Shown: piece after piece, positions 36,410-45,342 of the stretch | Position numbering within the stretch: the first letter of the stretch is position 1 | Layout: each line of letters begins with the position of its first letter | Assembly (NCBI RefSeq): GCF_002699855.1 | Contig: NZ_LKBW01000035.1 | Span: 8,830 to 67,514, forward strand | DNA from: Pseudomonas amygdali | GTDB lineage: Bacteria; Pseudomonadota; Gammaproteobacteria; Pseudomonadales; Pseudomonadaceae | Length of the DNA: 58,685 bases | Direction of reading: 5' to 3' | Made by a program: the position numbers and the translations under genes | Notes under the pieces: generated by a model | Seen by the model: the letters and a program-made list of their open reading frames with translations, nothing else | What the model was told of the DNA's origin: nothing | Databases searched by the model: none

Positions 36410-37095
36410 GCGTATCCTTGAGCCGCCTTGAGCGTCAGCTCGGCTATACCTTCAAGGATCAGGAACTGATGGTCCTGGCCCTGACCCATCGCAGTTTTGC
36501 CGGTCGCAACAACGAGCGTCTGGAATTTCTCGGCGATGCCATTCTCAACTTCGTGGCGGGCGAGGCGTTGTTCGAACGCTTCCCTCAGGCCCGCGAAGGC
36601 CAGTTGTCGCGCTTGCGTGCGCGCCTGGTGAAGGGTGAAACCCTGGCGTTGCTGGCCCGTGGTTTCGATCTGGGCGAGTACCTTCGTCTGGGTTCCGGCG
36701 AGCTGAAAAGCGGTGGTTTCCGTCGCGAGTCGATTCTCGCCGACGCCCTTGAAGCGCTGATCGGGGCGATCTACCTGGACGCTGGCATGGAGGCTGCGCG
36801 CGAGCGCGTTCTGGCCTGGCTGACGACCGAGTTCGACAGCCTGACGCTGGTAGACACCAACAAGGACCCCAAGACCCGACTGCAGGAATTTCTCCAGTCG
36901 CGGGCCTGCGAACTGCCGCGTTACGAGGTGGTGGATATCCAGGGTGAACCGCATTGCCGGACGTTTTTCGTCGAATGCGAGATCAACCTATTGAATGAAA
37001 AAAGCCGAGGACAGGGTGTCAGCCGCCGGATTGCCGAACAGGTAGCCGCAGCAGCAGCACTTATTGCCCTGGGCGTGGAGAACGGTCATGAATGA
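36406..37095 (+). CDS. rnc: ribonuclease III
   Basis: 229 residues. It cuts double-stranded RNA in rRNA precursors and mRNAs. The RNase III signature [14 protein letters not shown] (about 37-50) holds the catalytic Glu/Asp, and [12 protein letters not shown] carries the second acidic pair. The C-terminal dsRNA-binding domain runs from about 154 to the end ([11 protein letters not shown]...AAAAALIAL). The start is GTG overlapping the previous stop; the end overlaps era by 8 bp. Confidence 0.97.
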   Translation: MSVSLSRLERQLGYTFKDQELMVLALTHRSFAGRNNERLEFLGDAILNFVAGEALFERFPQAREGQLSRLRARLVKGETLALLARGFDLGEYLRLGSGELKSGGFRRESILADALEALIGAIYLDAGMEAARERVLAWLTTEFDSLTLVDTNKDPKTRLQEFLQSRACELPRYEVVDIQGEPHCRTFFVECEINLLNEKSRGQGVSRRIAEQVAAAAALIALGVENGHE

Positions 37096-37990
37096 TACAA
37101 CCGCAACACGCTGTGGCTATGTTGCCATTGTCGGCCGTCCCAATGTAGGCAAGTCCACGCTGCTCAACCATATTCTGGGTCAAAAGCTGGCGATCACCTC
37201 GCGCAAGCCGCAGACCACGCGTCACAACATGCTCGGAATCAAAACCGAGGGTGCCGTCCAGGCGATCTATGTCGACACTCCCGGCATGCACAAGAATGGC
37301 GAGAAAGCGCTCAACCGCTACATGAACAAGACTGCTTCGGCTGCGTTGAAAGACGTCGACGTGGTGATCTTCGTCGTGGATCGCACCCGCTGGACCGACG
37401 AAGACCAGATGGTTCTGGAGCGTGTTCAGTACGTGCAAGGCCCGGTCATTCTGGCGATCAACAAAACCGATCGCATTGAAGACAAGAGCGATCTGATGCC
37501 GCACCTGGAGTGGCTGCAAGGCCAACTGCCGAATGCGTCCATCGTGCCTATCTCCGCGCAGCATGGCCACAACCTGGAAGCGCTGGAAAGCCTGATTGCC
37601 TCGCACCTGCCCGAGAATGATCACTTCTTCCCGGAAGATCAGATCACTGATCGCAGCAGCCGCTTTCTGGCTGCCGAGCTGGTTCGCGAGAAGATCATGC
37701 GTCAGTTGGGTGCCGAGCTTCCGTACCAGATCACCGTCGAGATCGAAGAGTTCAAGCAGCAGGGCCGCACCCTGCATATCCATGCGCTGATTCTCGTCGA
37801 GCGTGACGGCCAGAAAAAAATCATCATTGGCGACAAGGGCGACCGTATCAAGCGCATCGGCAGTGATGCGCGTCGCGACATGGAGCTGCTGTTCGACTCC
37901 AAAGTCATGCTTAACCTGTGGGTCAAGGTCAAAGGTGGCTGGTCCGATGACGAGCGCGCCCTTCGCTCGCTCGGCTACGGCGACCTCTAA
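37088..37990 (+). CDS. era: GTPase Era
   Basis: 300 residues. An essential GTPase that binds the 3' end of 16S rRNA and couples ribosome assembly to growth. G1 GRPNVGKST (about 16-24), G2 region [10 protein letters not shown]3 DTPGM, G4 NKTD, and a C-terminal KH domain with [19 protein letters not shown] are all intact. The ATG at 37088 lies inside the end of rnc. Confidence 0.97.
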   Translation: MNDTTATRCGYVAIVGRPNVGKSTLLNHILGQKLAITSRKPQTTRHNMLGIKTEGAVQAIYVDTPGMHKNGEKALNRYMNKTASAALKDVDVVIFVVDRTRWTDEDQMVLERVQYVQGPVILAINKTDRIEDKSDLMPHLEWLQGQLPNASIVPISAQHGHNLEALESLIASHLPENDHFFPEDQITDRSSRFLAAELVREKIMRQLGAELPYQITVEIEEFKQQGRTLHIHALILVERDGQKKIIIGDKGDRIKRIGSDARRDMELLFDSKVMLNLWVKVKGGWSDDERALRSLGYGDL

Positions 37991-38050
37991 GCTGCCCTTT
38001 CGCCTGACCCTTCTGCGGTTGGGCGAACACTTCTTTTTCGAGCCAGCCTG

Positions 38051-38734
38051 ATGAGCGCGCCCACCGGCCAACCTGCTTATGTGCTCCACAGCCGTGCGTA
38101 TCGCGAAAACAGCGCGCTGGTCGATTTCCTCACGCCCCAAGGGCGGCTACGTGCCGTGCTGCGCAGTGCCAAAGGCAAGGCAGGCTCGCTGGCGCGTCCG
38201 TTCGTGCCCCTTGAAGTCGAGTTTCGAGGGCGTGGCGAACTAAAGAATGTCGGGTGCATGGAGAGCGCAGGCGTTGCTACCTGGATGACCGGCGAGGCGC
38301 TGTTCAGCGGCATGTACCTCAACGAACTGCTGATTCGCCTGTTGCCTGCCGAAGATCCGCATCCAGCTGTATTCGAACATTACGCCGCCACATTGCTGGC
38401 CCTCGCACTGGGCCGTCCGCTGGAACCGTTGCTGCGTTCGTTCGAATGGCGGTTGCTGGATGATCTGGGCTACGGCTTTGCGATGGACGCCGACATCAAC
38501 GGCGAGCCGCTGGCAATTGATGGCATGTACCGCCTGCAAGTGGATGCCGGGCTTGAGCGTGTTTATCTGCTTCAGCCCGGCCTGTTTCAAGGCGCAGAAT
38601 TGCTGGCCATGTCCGAAGCGGAATGGAGCGTCCCTGGTGCGTTGTCTGCTGCCAAGCGTCTGATGCGTCAGGCGCTGGCTGTGCATCTGGGCGGCCGCCC
38701 ACTTGTCAGTCGTGAACTGTTTCGCAAGCCTTGA
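38051..38734 (+). CDS. recO: DNA repair protein RecO
   Basis: 227 residues. It loads RecA onto SSB-coated DNA with RecF/RecR. The N-terminal OB fold ([35 protein letters not shown], about 8-42) and helical C-terminal part ([35 protein letters not shown]) are typical. The family's zinc-binding cysteines are not conserved here, as in other pseudomonads. It lies 60 bp after era. Confidence 0.95.
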   Translation: MSAPTGQPAYVLHSRAYRENSALVDFLTPQGRLRAVLRSAKGKAGSLARPFVPLEVEFRGRGELKNVGCMESAGVATWMTGEALFSGMYLNELLIRLLPAEDPHPAVFEHYAATLLALALGRPLEPLLRSFEWRLLDDLGYGFAMDADINGEPLAIDGMYRLQVDAGLERVYLLQPGLFQGAELLAMSEAEWSVPGALSAAKRLMRQALAVHLGGRPLVSRELFRKP

Positions 38735-38793
38735 TCAGGCTTTATTCTCTACAGCCTGCTTCGACCAGCTCGCCCATTTTTCTGGAGACAACC

Positions 38794-39534
38794 GTGACCC
38801 AAAGCACTCGCATCTTTCTCGGCGTGAACATCGACCATGTAGCCACCTTGCGTCAGGCCCGTGGCACGCGCTACCCGGACCCGGTCAAGGCTGCCCTGGA
38901 CGCCGAAGAGGCAGGTGCCGACGGCATCACCGTTCACCTGCGTGAAGACCGTCGGCATATTCAGGAGCGCGACGTCCTGCTGCTCAAGGACGTGCTGCAG
39001 ACTCGCATGAACTTCGAGATGGGCGTGACCGAGGAAATGCTCGCATTTGCCGAGCGCATTCGTCCTGCGCATATCTGCCTGGTGCCGGAGACACGTCAGG
39101 AGCTGACTACCGAAGGCGGGCTGGACGTCGCGGGCCAGGAAGCGCGGATCAAGGCAGCGGTCGAGCGGCTGGCGAAAATCGGCTGCGAGGTCTCGTTGTT
39201 TATCGACGCCGATGAGCGCCAGATCGCCGCTTCAAAGCGCGTCGGTGCGCCAGCCATTGAACTGCATACCGGTCGCTATGCCGATGCTCAGACCCCGACT
39301 GAAGTCGCCGAAGAACTGCAGCGAATAGCCGATGGAGTAGCGTTCGGCGTAGCTCAGGGCCTGATCGTCAACGCCGGTCACGGCCTGCATTATCATAACG
39401 TCGAAGCAGTCGCCGCGATCAAGGGCATCAACGAACTGAACATCGGCCACGCGTTGGTGGCTCATGCTCTGTTCGTAGGGTTCAAAGCGGCGGTGGCAGA
39501 AATGAAAGCGCTGGTCGTGGCGGCCGCTCGGTAG
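38794..39534 (+). CDS. pdxJ: pyridoxine 5'-phosphate synthase
   Basis: 246 residues. It condenses 1-deoxyxylulose 5-phosphate with 3-amino-2-oxopropyl phosphate to give pyridoxine phosphate. Conserved blocks: [17 protein letters not shown] (about 8-24) with the active-site His, [29 protein letters not shown] and [11 protein letters not shown]. The start is GTG at 38794 with GGAG upstream; the longer frame overlapping recO adds non-homologous residues. It ends 9 bp from convergent cmoB. Confidence 0.96.
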   Translation: MTQSTRIFLGVNIDHVATLRQARGTRYPDPVKAALDAEEAGADGITVHLREDRRHIQERDVLLLKDVLQTRMNFEMGVTEEMLAFAERIRPAHICLVPETRQELTTEGGLDVAGQEARIKAAVERLAKIGCEVSLFIDADERQIAASKRVGAPAIELHTGRYADAQTPTEVAEELQRIADGVAFGVAQGLIVNAGHGLHYHNVEAVAAIKGINELNIGHALVAHALFVGFKAAVAEMKALVVAAAR

Positions 39535-39543
39535 TCGTCCTGA

Positions 39544-40503
39544 TCAAGGCTTGCGCCCCACAATCACAGCGCGCATCGGCGCTGGCAAGCCTTCGACGGT
39601 CTTGCTGTGATCGGCAGGGTCCAGATAGTCGCTCAGTGACTGGAAGCGCATCCATTCGGTGCTGCGCTGTTCCTCGATCGTCGTATGGCTGACGTCGACG
39701 CAGCGCACATCGGTGAAGCCTGCGCGGCGCATCCACAGCTCCAGCGCGGGGACCGACGGCAGGAACCAGACGTTGCGCATCTGTGCGTAACGGTCTTCCG
39801 GCACCAGCACCTGATGAACATCGCCAGGCACTACCAGCGTTTCCATCACCAGCTCGCCGCCTTTTACCAGGCAGTCTTTCAAGGCCAGCAAATGGTCGAT
39901 GGGCGATTTGCGGTGATACAGCACGCCCATTGAGAACACGGTATCGAAGCCTTCCAGGTTGGCTGGCAAGTCCTCAAGTGCGAAGGGCAGATGCCAGGCA
40001 GGAAGGTCAGGCAGGTAGCGCTGCATGGCCTGAAACTGGCAGAAGAACAGCCAGTTGGGGTCAACACCAATCACGCTGTCAGCCCCGGCACCGAGCATGC
40101 GCCACTGGTAATAGCCGTTGCCGCAACCAACATCCAGAACCCGTTTGCCCTTCAGGTCCAGATGCGGCGATACCCGTGACCACTTCCAGTCCGAGCGCCA
40201 TTCGGTGTCGATATGTACGCCGAACACATTGAACGGCCCTTTGCGCCAAGGCGACAGGCCTAATAACGCCTTGCGCAGCACGGTTCGGGTTTCGCCGTTG
40301 CACTCGGCTTGCAGGGTAAAGCTATCGAGCAGATCGATTCGCTCGGGTTGCAGGTCTGGAAGCGCATCCAGCGCACTTTGCCAGCGCTGCAAGTCACCAT
40401 GACCCTTGGCCATTTTCGTATCAAGCTGGGCTTGCAAGCCGTTTGCCCAATCAGCCAGAGGGGTTCCCGCCAGACGGCGGACAAGAGGAGCGAGATCAAT
40501 CAT
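39544..40503 (-). CDS. cmoB: tRNA U34 carboxymethyltransferase
   Basis: 319 residues. It transfers the carboxymethyl group of carboxy-SAM to 5-hydroxyuridine at wobble position 34. The SAM fold begins at [18 protein letters not shown] (about 118-135), followed by [18 protein letters not shown] and [20 protein letters not shown]. Its ATG overlaps the cmoA stop (ATGA), so the pair making and using carboxy-SAM is translationally coupled. Confidence 0.96.
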   Translation of the reverse strand: MIDLAPLVRRLAGTPLADWANGLQAQLDTKMAKGHGDLQRWQSALDALPDLQPERIDLLDSFTLQAECNGETRTVLRKALLGLSPWRKGPFNVFGVHIDTEWRSDWKWSRVSPHLDLKGKRVLDVGCGNGYYQWRMLGAGADSVIGVDPNWLFFCQFQAMQRYLPDLPAWHLPFALEDLPANLEGFDTVFSMGVLYHRKSPIDHLLALKDCLVKGGELVMETLVVPGDVHQVLVPEDRYAQMRNVWFLPSVPALELWMRRAGFTDVRCVDVSHTTIEEQRSTEWMRFQSLSDYLDPADHSKTVEGLPAPMRAVIVGRKP

Positions 40504-41243
40504 GGCAGGGCAATCAACGAGGTGAAGTTAAGGCATTGAAACCAGGGCACCACCTTGGAAAAACCGGCGGCGAGCAGACGTTGGCGATGTTCTTCCAGGC
40601 TGTCGGGCTTCATCACGTTTTCGATGGCACTGCGCTTCTGGGCAATTTCCAGATCGCTGTAGCCGTTGGCGCGCTTGAAAGCGATGTGCAGATCCGTCAG
40701 CAGCGCATGCTCCTGTTCGTCATCAAAACGCAGTTTCTCCGAAAGGATCAACGCGCCGCCTGGCACCAGCGCATCACGAATGCGCCCGAGCAATGTCAGG
40801 CGCTGCTCGGGGGCAATGAATTGCAGGGTGAAGTTAAGCGCGACCACCGACGCGGGCTTGAACTCCAGCGCCAGAATGTCACCTTCGATGACCTGCACCG
40901 GCAACAGCTCCTGAAACATGGAGTTCTGCGCATTGAGGTACTCACGGCAGCGCTCGACCATCGCACTGGAGTTATCTATCGCAATGACTTCACAGCCTTC
41001 GCTGCGTACATGGCGACGCAAGGCTTGAGTCACGGCACCCAGCGAACTGCCAAGGTCGTAAAGTACGGTTTCCGGCTGGGCGAACTGCGCGGCAAGTACG
41101 CCGAGGTTTTCGACAATCGTCGGATAGCCGGGCACCGAGCGTTTGATCATGTCCGGGAAGACCCGCACCACGTCTTCGTTGAAGGCGAAGTCAGGTACCT
41201 GGGCCAGTGGCTGGGCGAAAATGCGGTCGGTTTCTTTGCTCAC
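40500..41243 (-). CDS. cmoA: carboxy-S-adenosyl-L-methionine synthase
   Basis: 247 residues. It converts SAM and prephenate into carboxy-SAM for CmoB. Visible: [28 protein letters not shown] at the start, [15 protein letters not shown] as SAM motif I (about 58-72), [15 protein letters not shown] and [10 protein letters not shown]. The start is GTG at 41243 (VSKETDRIF); a longer frame to 41339 has no homology. Confidence 0.95.
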   Translation of the reverse strand: MSKETDRIFAQPLAQVPDFAFNEDVVRVFPDMIKRSVPGYPTIVENLGVLAAQFAQPETVLYDLGSSLGAVTQALRRHVRSEGCEVIAIDNSSAMVERCREYLNAQNSMFQELLPVQVIEGDILALEFKPASVVALNFTLQFIAPEQRLTLLGRIRDALVPGGALILSEKLRFDDEQEHALLTDLHIAFKRANGYSDLEIAQKRSAIENVMKPDSLEEHRQRLLAAGFSKVVPWFQCLNFTSLIALP

Positions 41244-41343
41244 GGCGGTTCCGGCGAAGGCTTTGAAAAGCGGGCATTCTAGCCAAGTTGTCGCCGTGAT
41301 GCATGGTGCAGCGCGTGCCTTCGGACAAGCCGCGGGCAAACGG

Positions 41344-41736
41344 TCAGTTCACCGTGATTGCGCATTCGAAAGTCTGCTCCGGCGCTACTTCCGGAGCCCA
41401 CGGCTGCTGGTAGGTCATCACCAGTCGCCCGGTCCCTGCGTCGGTTGCCTTGTAGCGCCAGACTGACTGCCCGCCGCTGCCGACCATCTCCTTGCTCTCG
41501 GCGTTGGCATACACTTCCGGCCCGAGGCTGCGCAGGATGTTCTGCGCCGGGTTTTGGGTCAGCCAGCGAAAGCCGGTTGTCGGGTTGCTGGGCAGGGTGA
41601 GGATCAGCGTCTGTCCGCTCTGGAGCGTCAGTGGGCAGTCGTTTTCAGCCTCGATGGACACGATGTTTTTCGGTGTTTGCGCGCACGCCGTCAGCAGCGC
41701 AAGGCTCAACGGTGCAAGGAAACGGGCAGGGGTCAT
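41344..41736 (-). CDS. chagasin-family (I42) protease inhibitor lipoprotein
   Basis: 130 residues with a lipobox (LALLTAC, Cys18), so membrane-anchored. The mature part has the three loops of chagasin-type cysteine-protease inhibitors: NPTTGFRW (about 51-58), the [12 protein letters not shown] segment and QPWAP. In the parasite prototype these loops plug the papain active site. Here a target could be a bacterial or plant papain-like protease (inference). It lies upstream of cmoA, 100 bp away, in the same direction. Confidence 0.8.
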   Translation of the reverse strand: MTPARFLAPLSLALLTACAQTPKNIVSIEAENDCPLTLQSGQTLILTLPSNPTTGFRWLTQNPAQNILRSLGPEVYANAESKEMVGSGGQSVWRYKATDAGTGRLVMTYQQPWAPEVAPEQTFECAITVN

Positions 41737-41854
41737 GGCAAGTTCCGGTTTTGCGAGACGAGGCGCAAGGATAACCGATCAGGGTTTTAGGGGGGAGTAC
41801 GGCAGGTATACCACTCAGGATCGGAATCAGTTGATCAGATCAGATAGTCAAGGC

Positions 41855-41945
41855 CGTGGGAGCGGACTTGTCCGCGAAAGAGCCAGTATGATCGCCGAAA
41901 ATACGTCGTCTGAAGCATCCTCTTTGCGGACAAGTCCGCTCCCAC
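41855..41945. repeat. single REPIN between the inhibitor gene and lon
   Basis: GTGGGAGCGGACTTGTCCGCGAA and its inverse TTTGCGGACAAGTCCGCTCCCAC flank about 45 bp. This is the same class as the five units inside the carboxylase gene but in solitary form. It lies in the 331-bp gap between convergent/tandem gene ends, the usual place for REPINs. Confidence 0.9.
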
Positions 41946-42067
41946 GCCCTGCGGGCAGAAGCCCCGTTGTGGGTCAGATCATTCAGCGTTAAACACACGT
42001 CCGCTTTTGATTCTGCCCGAAGGGCGCGGGAGCGAGTCAGTGTGAGACGTGCCCCCCGCATCAATCT

Positions 42068-44485
42068 TTAAAACAACACCTTCACCACATCTGCAAAGCG
42101 TTTGGCAAAGTGAACGGTGATGCCTTCCTTGAGATAGTCCGGCAGTTCTTCGAAGTTGCCACGGTTAGGTTCCGGAAGGATCAGTTCGTGAATCTTCTGA
42201 CGTCGCGCGGCAATGACTTTCTCGCGCACCCCGCCGATAGGCAATACGTGCCCCGTCAGGGTCAGTTCGCCGGTCATGGCCACGCCTTTTTTCGGCGGCT
42301 GGTTACGCGCCAGGGACAGCAGGGCACTGGCCATGGTAACGCCCGCGCTAGGGCCATCTTTCGGGGTTGCTCCTTCGGGAACGTGTACGTGTACAAACGC
42401 CTCATCGAAGAACTTCGCGTCGCCGCCAAACTTCGACAGGTTGGCGCTGACGTAGCTGTAGGCAATTTCAGCCGACTCTTTCATGACATCGCCCAGTTGC
42501 CCGGTCAGTTTGAAGCCGCGATTCAGGGTGTGAATGCGCGTTGCTTCAATCGGTAACGTCGCGCCGCCCATACTGGTCCAGGCCAGGCCTGTGATCACAC
42601 CGGTGCCCGACAGCACCTGTTCGCTGCGAAACACCGGCATGCCCAATGACGCTTCAAGGTCTTTCGGGCCGATCTTGATCACCGAGTCAGGCGTATCCAG
42701 CAGTTTGACCACCGCTTTGCGCACCAGCTTGCCCAGTTGTTTTTCCAGATGCCGCACACCGGCTTCGCGAGCGTAGCCTTCGATGACGGCGCGCAGGGCG
42801 CTGTCGCTGATGCTCAGCTTGCTTTTGGCAACACCGGCTTTCTCCAATTGCTTTGGCCACAGGTGGCGTTTGGCAATCGCAAGCTTCTCTTCAGTGATAT
42901 AGCCGGACAGGCGAATCACTTCCATGCGGTCAAGGAGCGGGCCGGGGATTGAGTCCAGGGTGTTGGCGGTGCACACGAACAGGACTTTGGAAAGGTCCAG
43001 ACGCAGGTCCAGGTAGTGATCGAGGAATTCGACGTTCTGTTCCGGGTCCAGGGTTTCCAGCAGCGCAGACGCCGGGTCGCCCTGGTAGCTTTGGCCCATC
43101 TTGTCGATTTCATCGAGCATGATGACCGGGTTCATGACTTCTACATCCTTCAGCGCCTGCACCAGCTTGCCTGGCTGGGCGCCGATGTAGGTACGGCGGT
43201 GGCCCTTGATTTCGGCCTCGTCGCGCATGCCGCCCACGCTCAGTCGATAGAATGGTCGCCCCAGCGACTCGGCAATCGAGCGCCCGACGCTGGTCTTGCC
43301 GACACCCGGTGGGCCCACCAGCAGGACGATCGAGCCGCTGATCTCGCCTTTATAGGCACCCACTGCAAGAAACTCGAGAATGCGCGCCTTGATGTCATCC
43401 AGGCCGGCATGGTGTTGATCGAGCACTTTACGAGCGTGCTTGAGGTCCAGCTTGTCTTCGCCGTAGACACCCCACGGCAACGAACTGGTCCAGTCCAGAT
43501 AATTACGTGTCACGGCGTATTCCGGCGAGCCGGTTTCCAGCACCTTGAGCTTGCCTATTTCTTCGTCGAACTTCTTGCGCGCCTGCGGTGGCAGGGTCTT
43601 GCCTTCCAGTCGCTGTTCGAACTGTTCGATGTCGGCACTACGGTCGTCCTTGCTCAGCCCCAGCTCCTGCTGAATAACCTTGAGCTGCTCCTTGAGGAAG
43701 AACTGACGCTGATGCTCGCCGATCTTGCGATTGACCTCGGCAGAAATTTCCTTCTGCAGGCGGGCGACCTCGACTTCCTTGCGCAGCATCGGCAGGACTT
43801 TCTCCATGCGCCTGAGCATCGGCACGCAGTCGAGTACCTCTTGCAGCTCGACGCCGGTGGCCGAGGTAAGGGCCGCGGCGAAGTCGGTGAGCGGCGAAGG
43901 ATCATTGGGGCTGAAGCGGTTGAGGTAATTCTTCAGCTCTTCGCTGTACAGCGGGTTGAGCGGCAGCAGCTCTTTGATCGCGTTGATCAAAGCCATGCCG
44001 TAAGCCTTCACCTCGTCGGTCGGATCGTTGGGTTGCTGCGGGTATTCAACTTCCACCAGATACGGTGGGCGGTGATGCTTGAGCCAGGTACGAATGCGCA
44101 CACGGCTCAAGCCTTGCGCCACAAACTGCAACCGGCCATTTTCGCGGCTGGCGTGGTGAACCTTGACCAGAGTGCCGTACTCGGGAAGCGCATCGGTCTT
44201 GAAGTGGCGCTGGTCTTCCTGAGGAGTGTCCATAAAGAACAACGCCAGCGAATGGTGCTCGGACTTGCTGACCAGTTCCAGCGTTTCGGCCCACGGTTCT
44301 TCATTGACGATAACCGGCAAGACCTGCGCCGGAAAGAACGGACGGTTGTGGATCGGGATGATGTAAACCTTGTCGGGCAGGTTCTGGCCGGGCAAGGCAA
44401 GCGAGGTGCTGTCGGAACTCAGAGACACGTTGTGCTCGTCTGCGTCATCGGGCAAATCTGGCGAGTCTGTCTGCTGGTCGCTCAT
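42068..44485 (-). CDS. lon: ATP-dependent Lon-family protease (second Lon type, AsrA-like)
   Basis: 805 residues. LON substrate-binding domain (about 38-240), AAA+ module with Walker A VGPPGVGKTS, Walker B VIMLDEIDK and sensor regions, and a proteolytic domain with catalytic Ser713 (PKDGPSAGVTM) and Lys756 (REKVIAARR). The extended acidic N-terminus (SDQQTDSPDLPDDADEHN) and position near cmoA suit the AsrA-type Lon of Pseudomonas rather than the clpX-linked Lon. A sigma32-like promoter lies directly upstream. Confidence 0.92.
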   Translation of the reverse strand: MSDQQTDSPDLPDDADEHNVSLSSDSTSLALPGQNLPDKVYIIPIHNRPFFPAQVLPVIVNEEPWAETLELVSKSEHHSLALFFMDTPQEDQRHFKTDALPEYGTLVKVHHASRENGRLQFVAQGLSRVRIRTWLKHHRPPYLVEVEYPQQPNDPTDEVKAYGMALINAIKELLPLNPLYSEELKNYLNRFSPNDPSPLTDFAAALTSATGVELQEVLDCVPMLRRMEKVLPMLRKEVEVARLQKEISAEVNRKIGEHQRQFFLKEQLKVIQQELGLSKDDRSADIEQFEQRLEGKTLPPQARKKFDEEIGKLKVLETGSPEYAVTRNYLDWTSSLPWGVYGEDKLDLKHARKVLDQHHAGLDDIKARILEFLAVGAYKGEISGSIVLLVGPPGVGKTSVGRSIAESLGRPFYRLSVGGMRDEAEIKGHRRTYIGAQPGKLVQALKDVEVMNPVIMLDEIDKMGQSYQGDPASALLETLDPEQNVEFLDHYLDLRLDLSKVLFVCTANTLDSIPGPLLDRMEVIRLSGYITEEKLAIAKRHLWPKQLEKAGVAKSKLSISDSALRAVIEGYAREAGVRHLEKQLGKLVRKAVVKLLDTPDSVIKIGPKDLEASLGMPVFRSEQVLSGTGVITGLAWTSMGGATLPIEATRIHTLNRGFKLTGQLGDVMKESAEIAYSYVSANLSKFGGDAKFFDEAFVHVHVPEGATPKDGPSAGVTMASALLSLARNQPPKKGVAMTGELTLTGHVLPIGGVREKVIAARRQKIHELILPEPNRGNFEELPDYLKEGITVHFAKRFADVVKVLF

Positions 44486-44515
44486 GGGGCACCTGAGAAG
44501 TTGAACATGCTTCTT

Positions 44516-44544
44516 AGATGGGGCAGCAGCCCTCAGGTTTCAAT
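44516..44544 (-). promoter_or_regulatory. sigma32 (heat-shock) promoter of lon
   Basis: The minus strand reads ATTGAAA, a 14-bp spacer, then CCCCATCT, against the RpoH consensus CTTGAAA-N11-16-CCCCATNT: only one mismatch. It ends 30 bp before the lon start codon. Confidence 0.75.
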
Positions 44545-44667
44545 AGTCTTGGTCGATAGTCTGTAAAGCGTGTGCAAAACTGTCATTTATTAGTTGTTGG
44601 TCCAGTCCGTGCTGGCCAGCGCTGGCTTATTTCATTTACGGCGCTGCCGTTATGGGTTGAATCAGGT

Positions 44668-45342
44668 ATGACCAACGTATTTATTTCGGCATTACTGGCT
44701 GGACTATGGATGGCATCGGCTGCTAATGCATCGGCTTCTGCCTTTACCGCACAGGTATTCGACAAGCAGGGCAAGCCCCTTGCAGATGCAGTCGTGACGC
44801 TCAAAGGCCCGGCTGATCCGTCGCCCGCTGTGCTCAAGGCTGCCATGGACCAGCGCGACCAGGAGTTTGCACCCCATGTGCTGGCTGTACATACCGGCAC
44901 GCAGGTCAAGTTTCCCAACAGCGACAACATCCGCCATCAGGTTTATTCCTTTTCCCCGGCCAAGCGTTTCGAGTTGCGACTTTACGAAGGCACCCCCTCG
45001 GAACCGCTGTTGTTCGACAAGCCTGGTGTGGTAGTGCTGGGCTGCAACATCCATGACTGGATGGTCGGCTACATCTATGTCACGGACGAACCCTGGTTCG
45101 GCGTGACGGACAGCAATGGCCTGCTCAAACTCGATCAGGTGCCAGCCGGACACTACGCTGCCACGCTCTGGCATCCGCAAATTGAAGACATGCAGCCTGT
45201 ATCGGGCGGTGAATTCGATGTGCCCGCATCGGGCCTCACCCAGCGTTTCAACCTCGCGGTCGAAGTGAAGGCCGAGGATAAACCCGGCAAGCCGGCCCCC
45301 GGCGGTTTCGGCGACGCTTTTCACAAGGCCGCACATGAATGA
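44668..45342 (+). CDS. cupredoxin-like periplasmic protein
   Basis: 224 residues. The signal peptide is cleaved near residue 22 (ASAANASA). Residues 25-130 resemble a plastocyanin-like fold: the NSDNIRHQVYSFSPAKRFEL loop supplies a His, and VVVLGCNIHDWMVGYIYV supplies Cys, His and Met, the usual type-1 copper ligands. A beta-sandwich carrier-type region (DSNGLLKLDQVPAGHYAATLWHP) follows. Similar proteins are annotated 'methylamine utilisation protein'. The ATG at 44668 avoids an N-terminal extension that hides the signal peptide. Its stop overlaps the EAL gene (ATGA). Confidence 0.8.
   Translation: MTNVFISALLAGLWMASAANASASAFTAQVFDKQGKPLADAVVTLKGPADPSPAVLKAAMDQRDQEFAPHVLAVHTGTQVKFPNSDNIRHQVYSFSPAKRFELRLYEGTPSEPLLFDKPGVVVLGCNIHDWMVGYIYVTDEPWFGVTDSNGLLKLDQVPAGHYAATLWHPQIEDMQPVSGGEFDVPASGLTQRFNLAVEVKAEDKPGKPAPGGFGDAFHKAAHE

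Noticed and set aside
43016..44566. 516-codon plus-strand frame opposite lon
   Set aside because: It mirrors lon codon positions and lacks any domain. The lon frame carries complete AAA+ and protease motifs.
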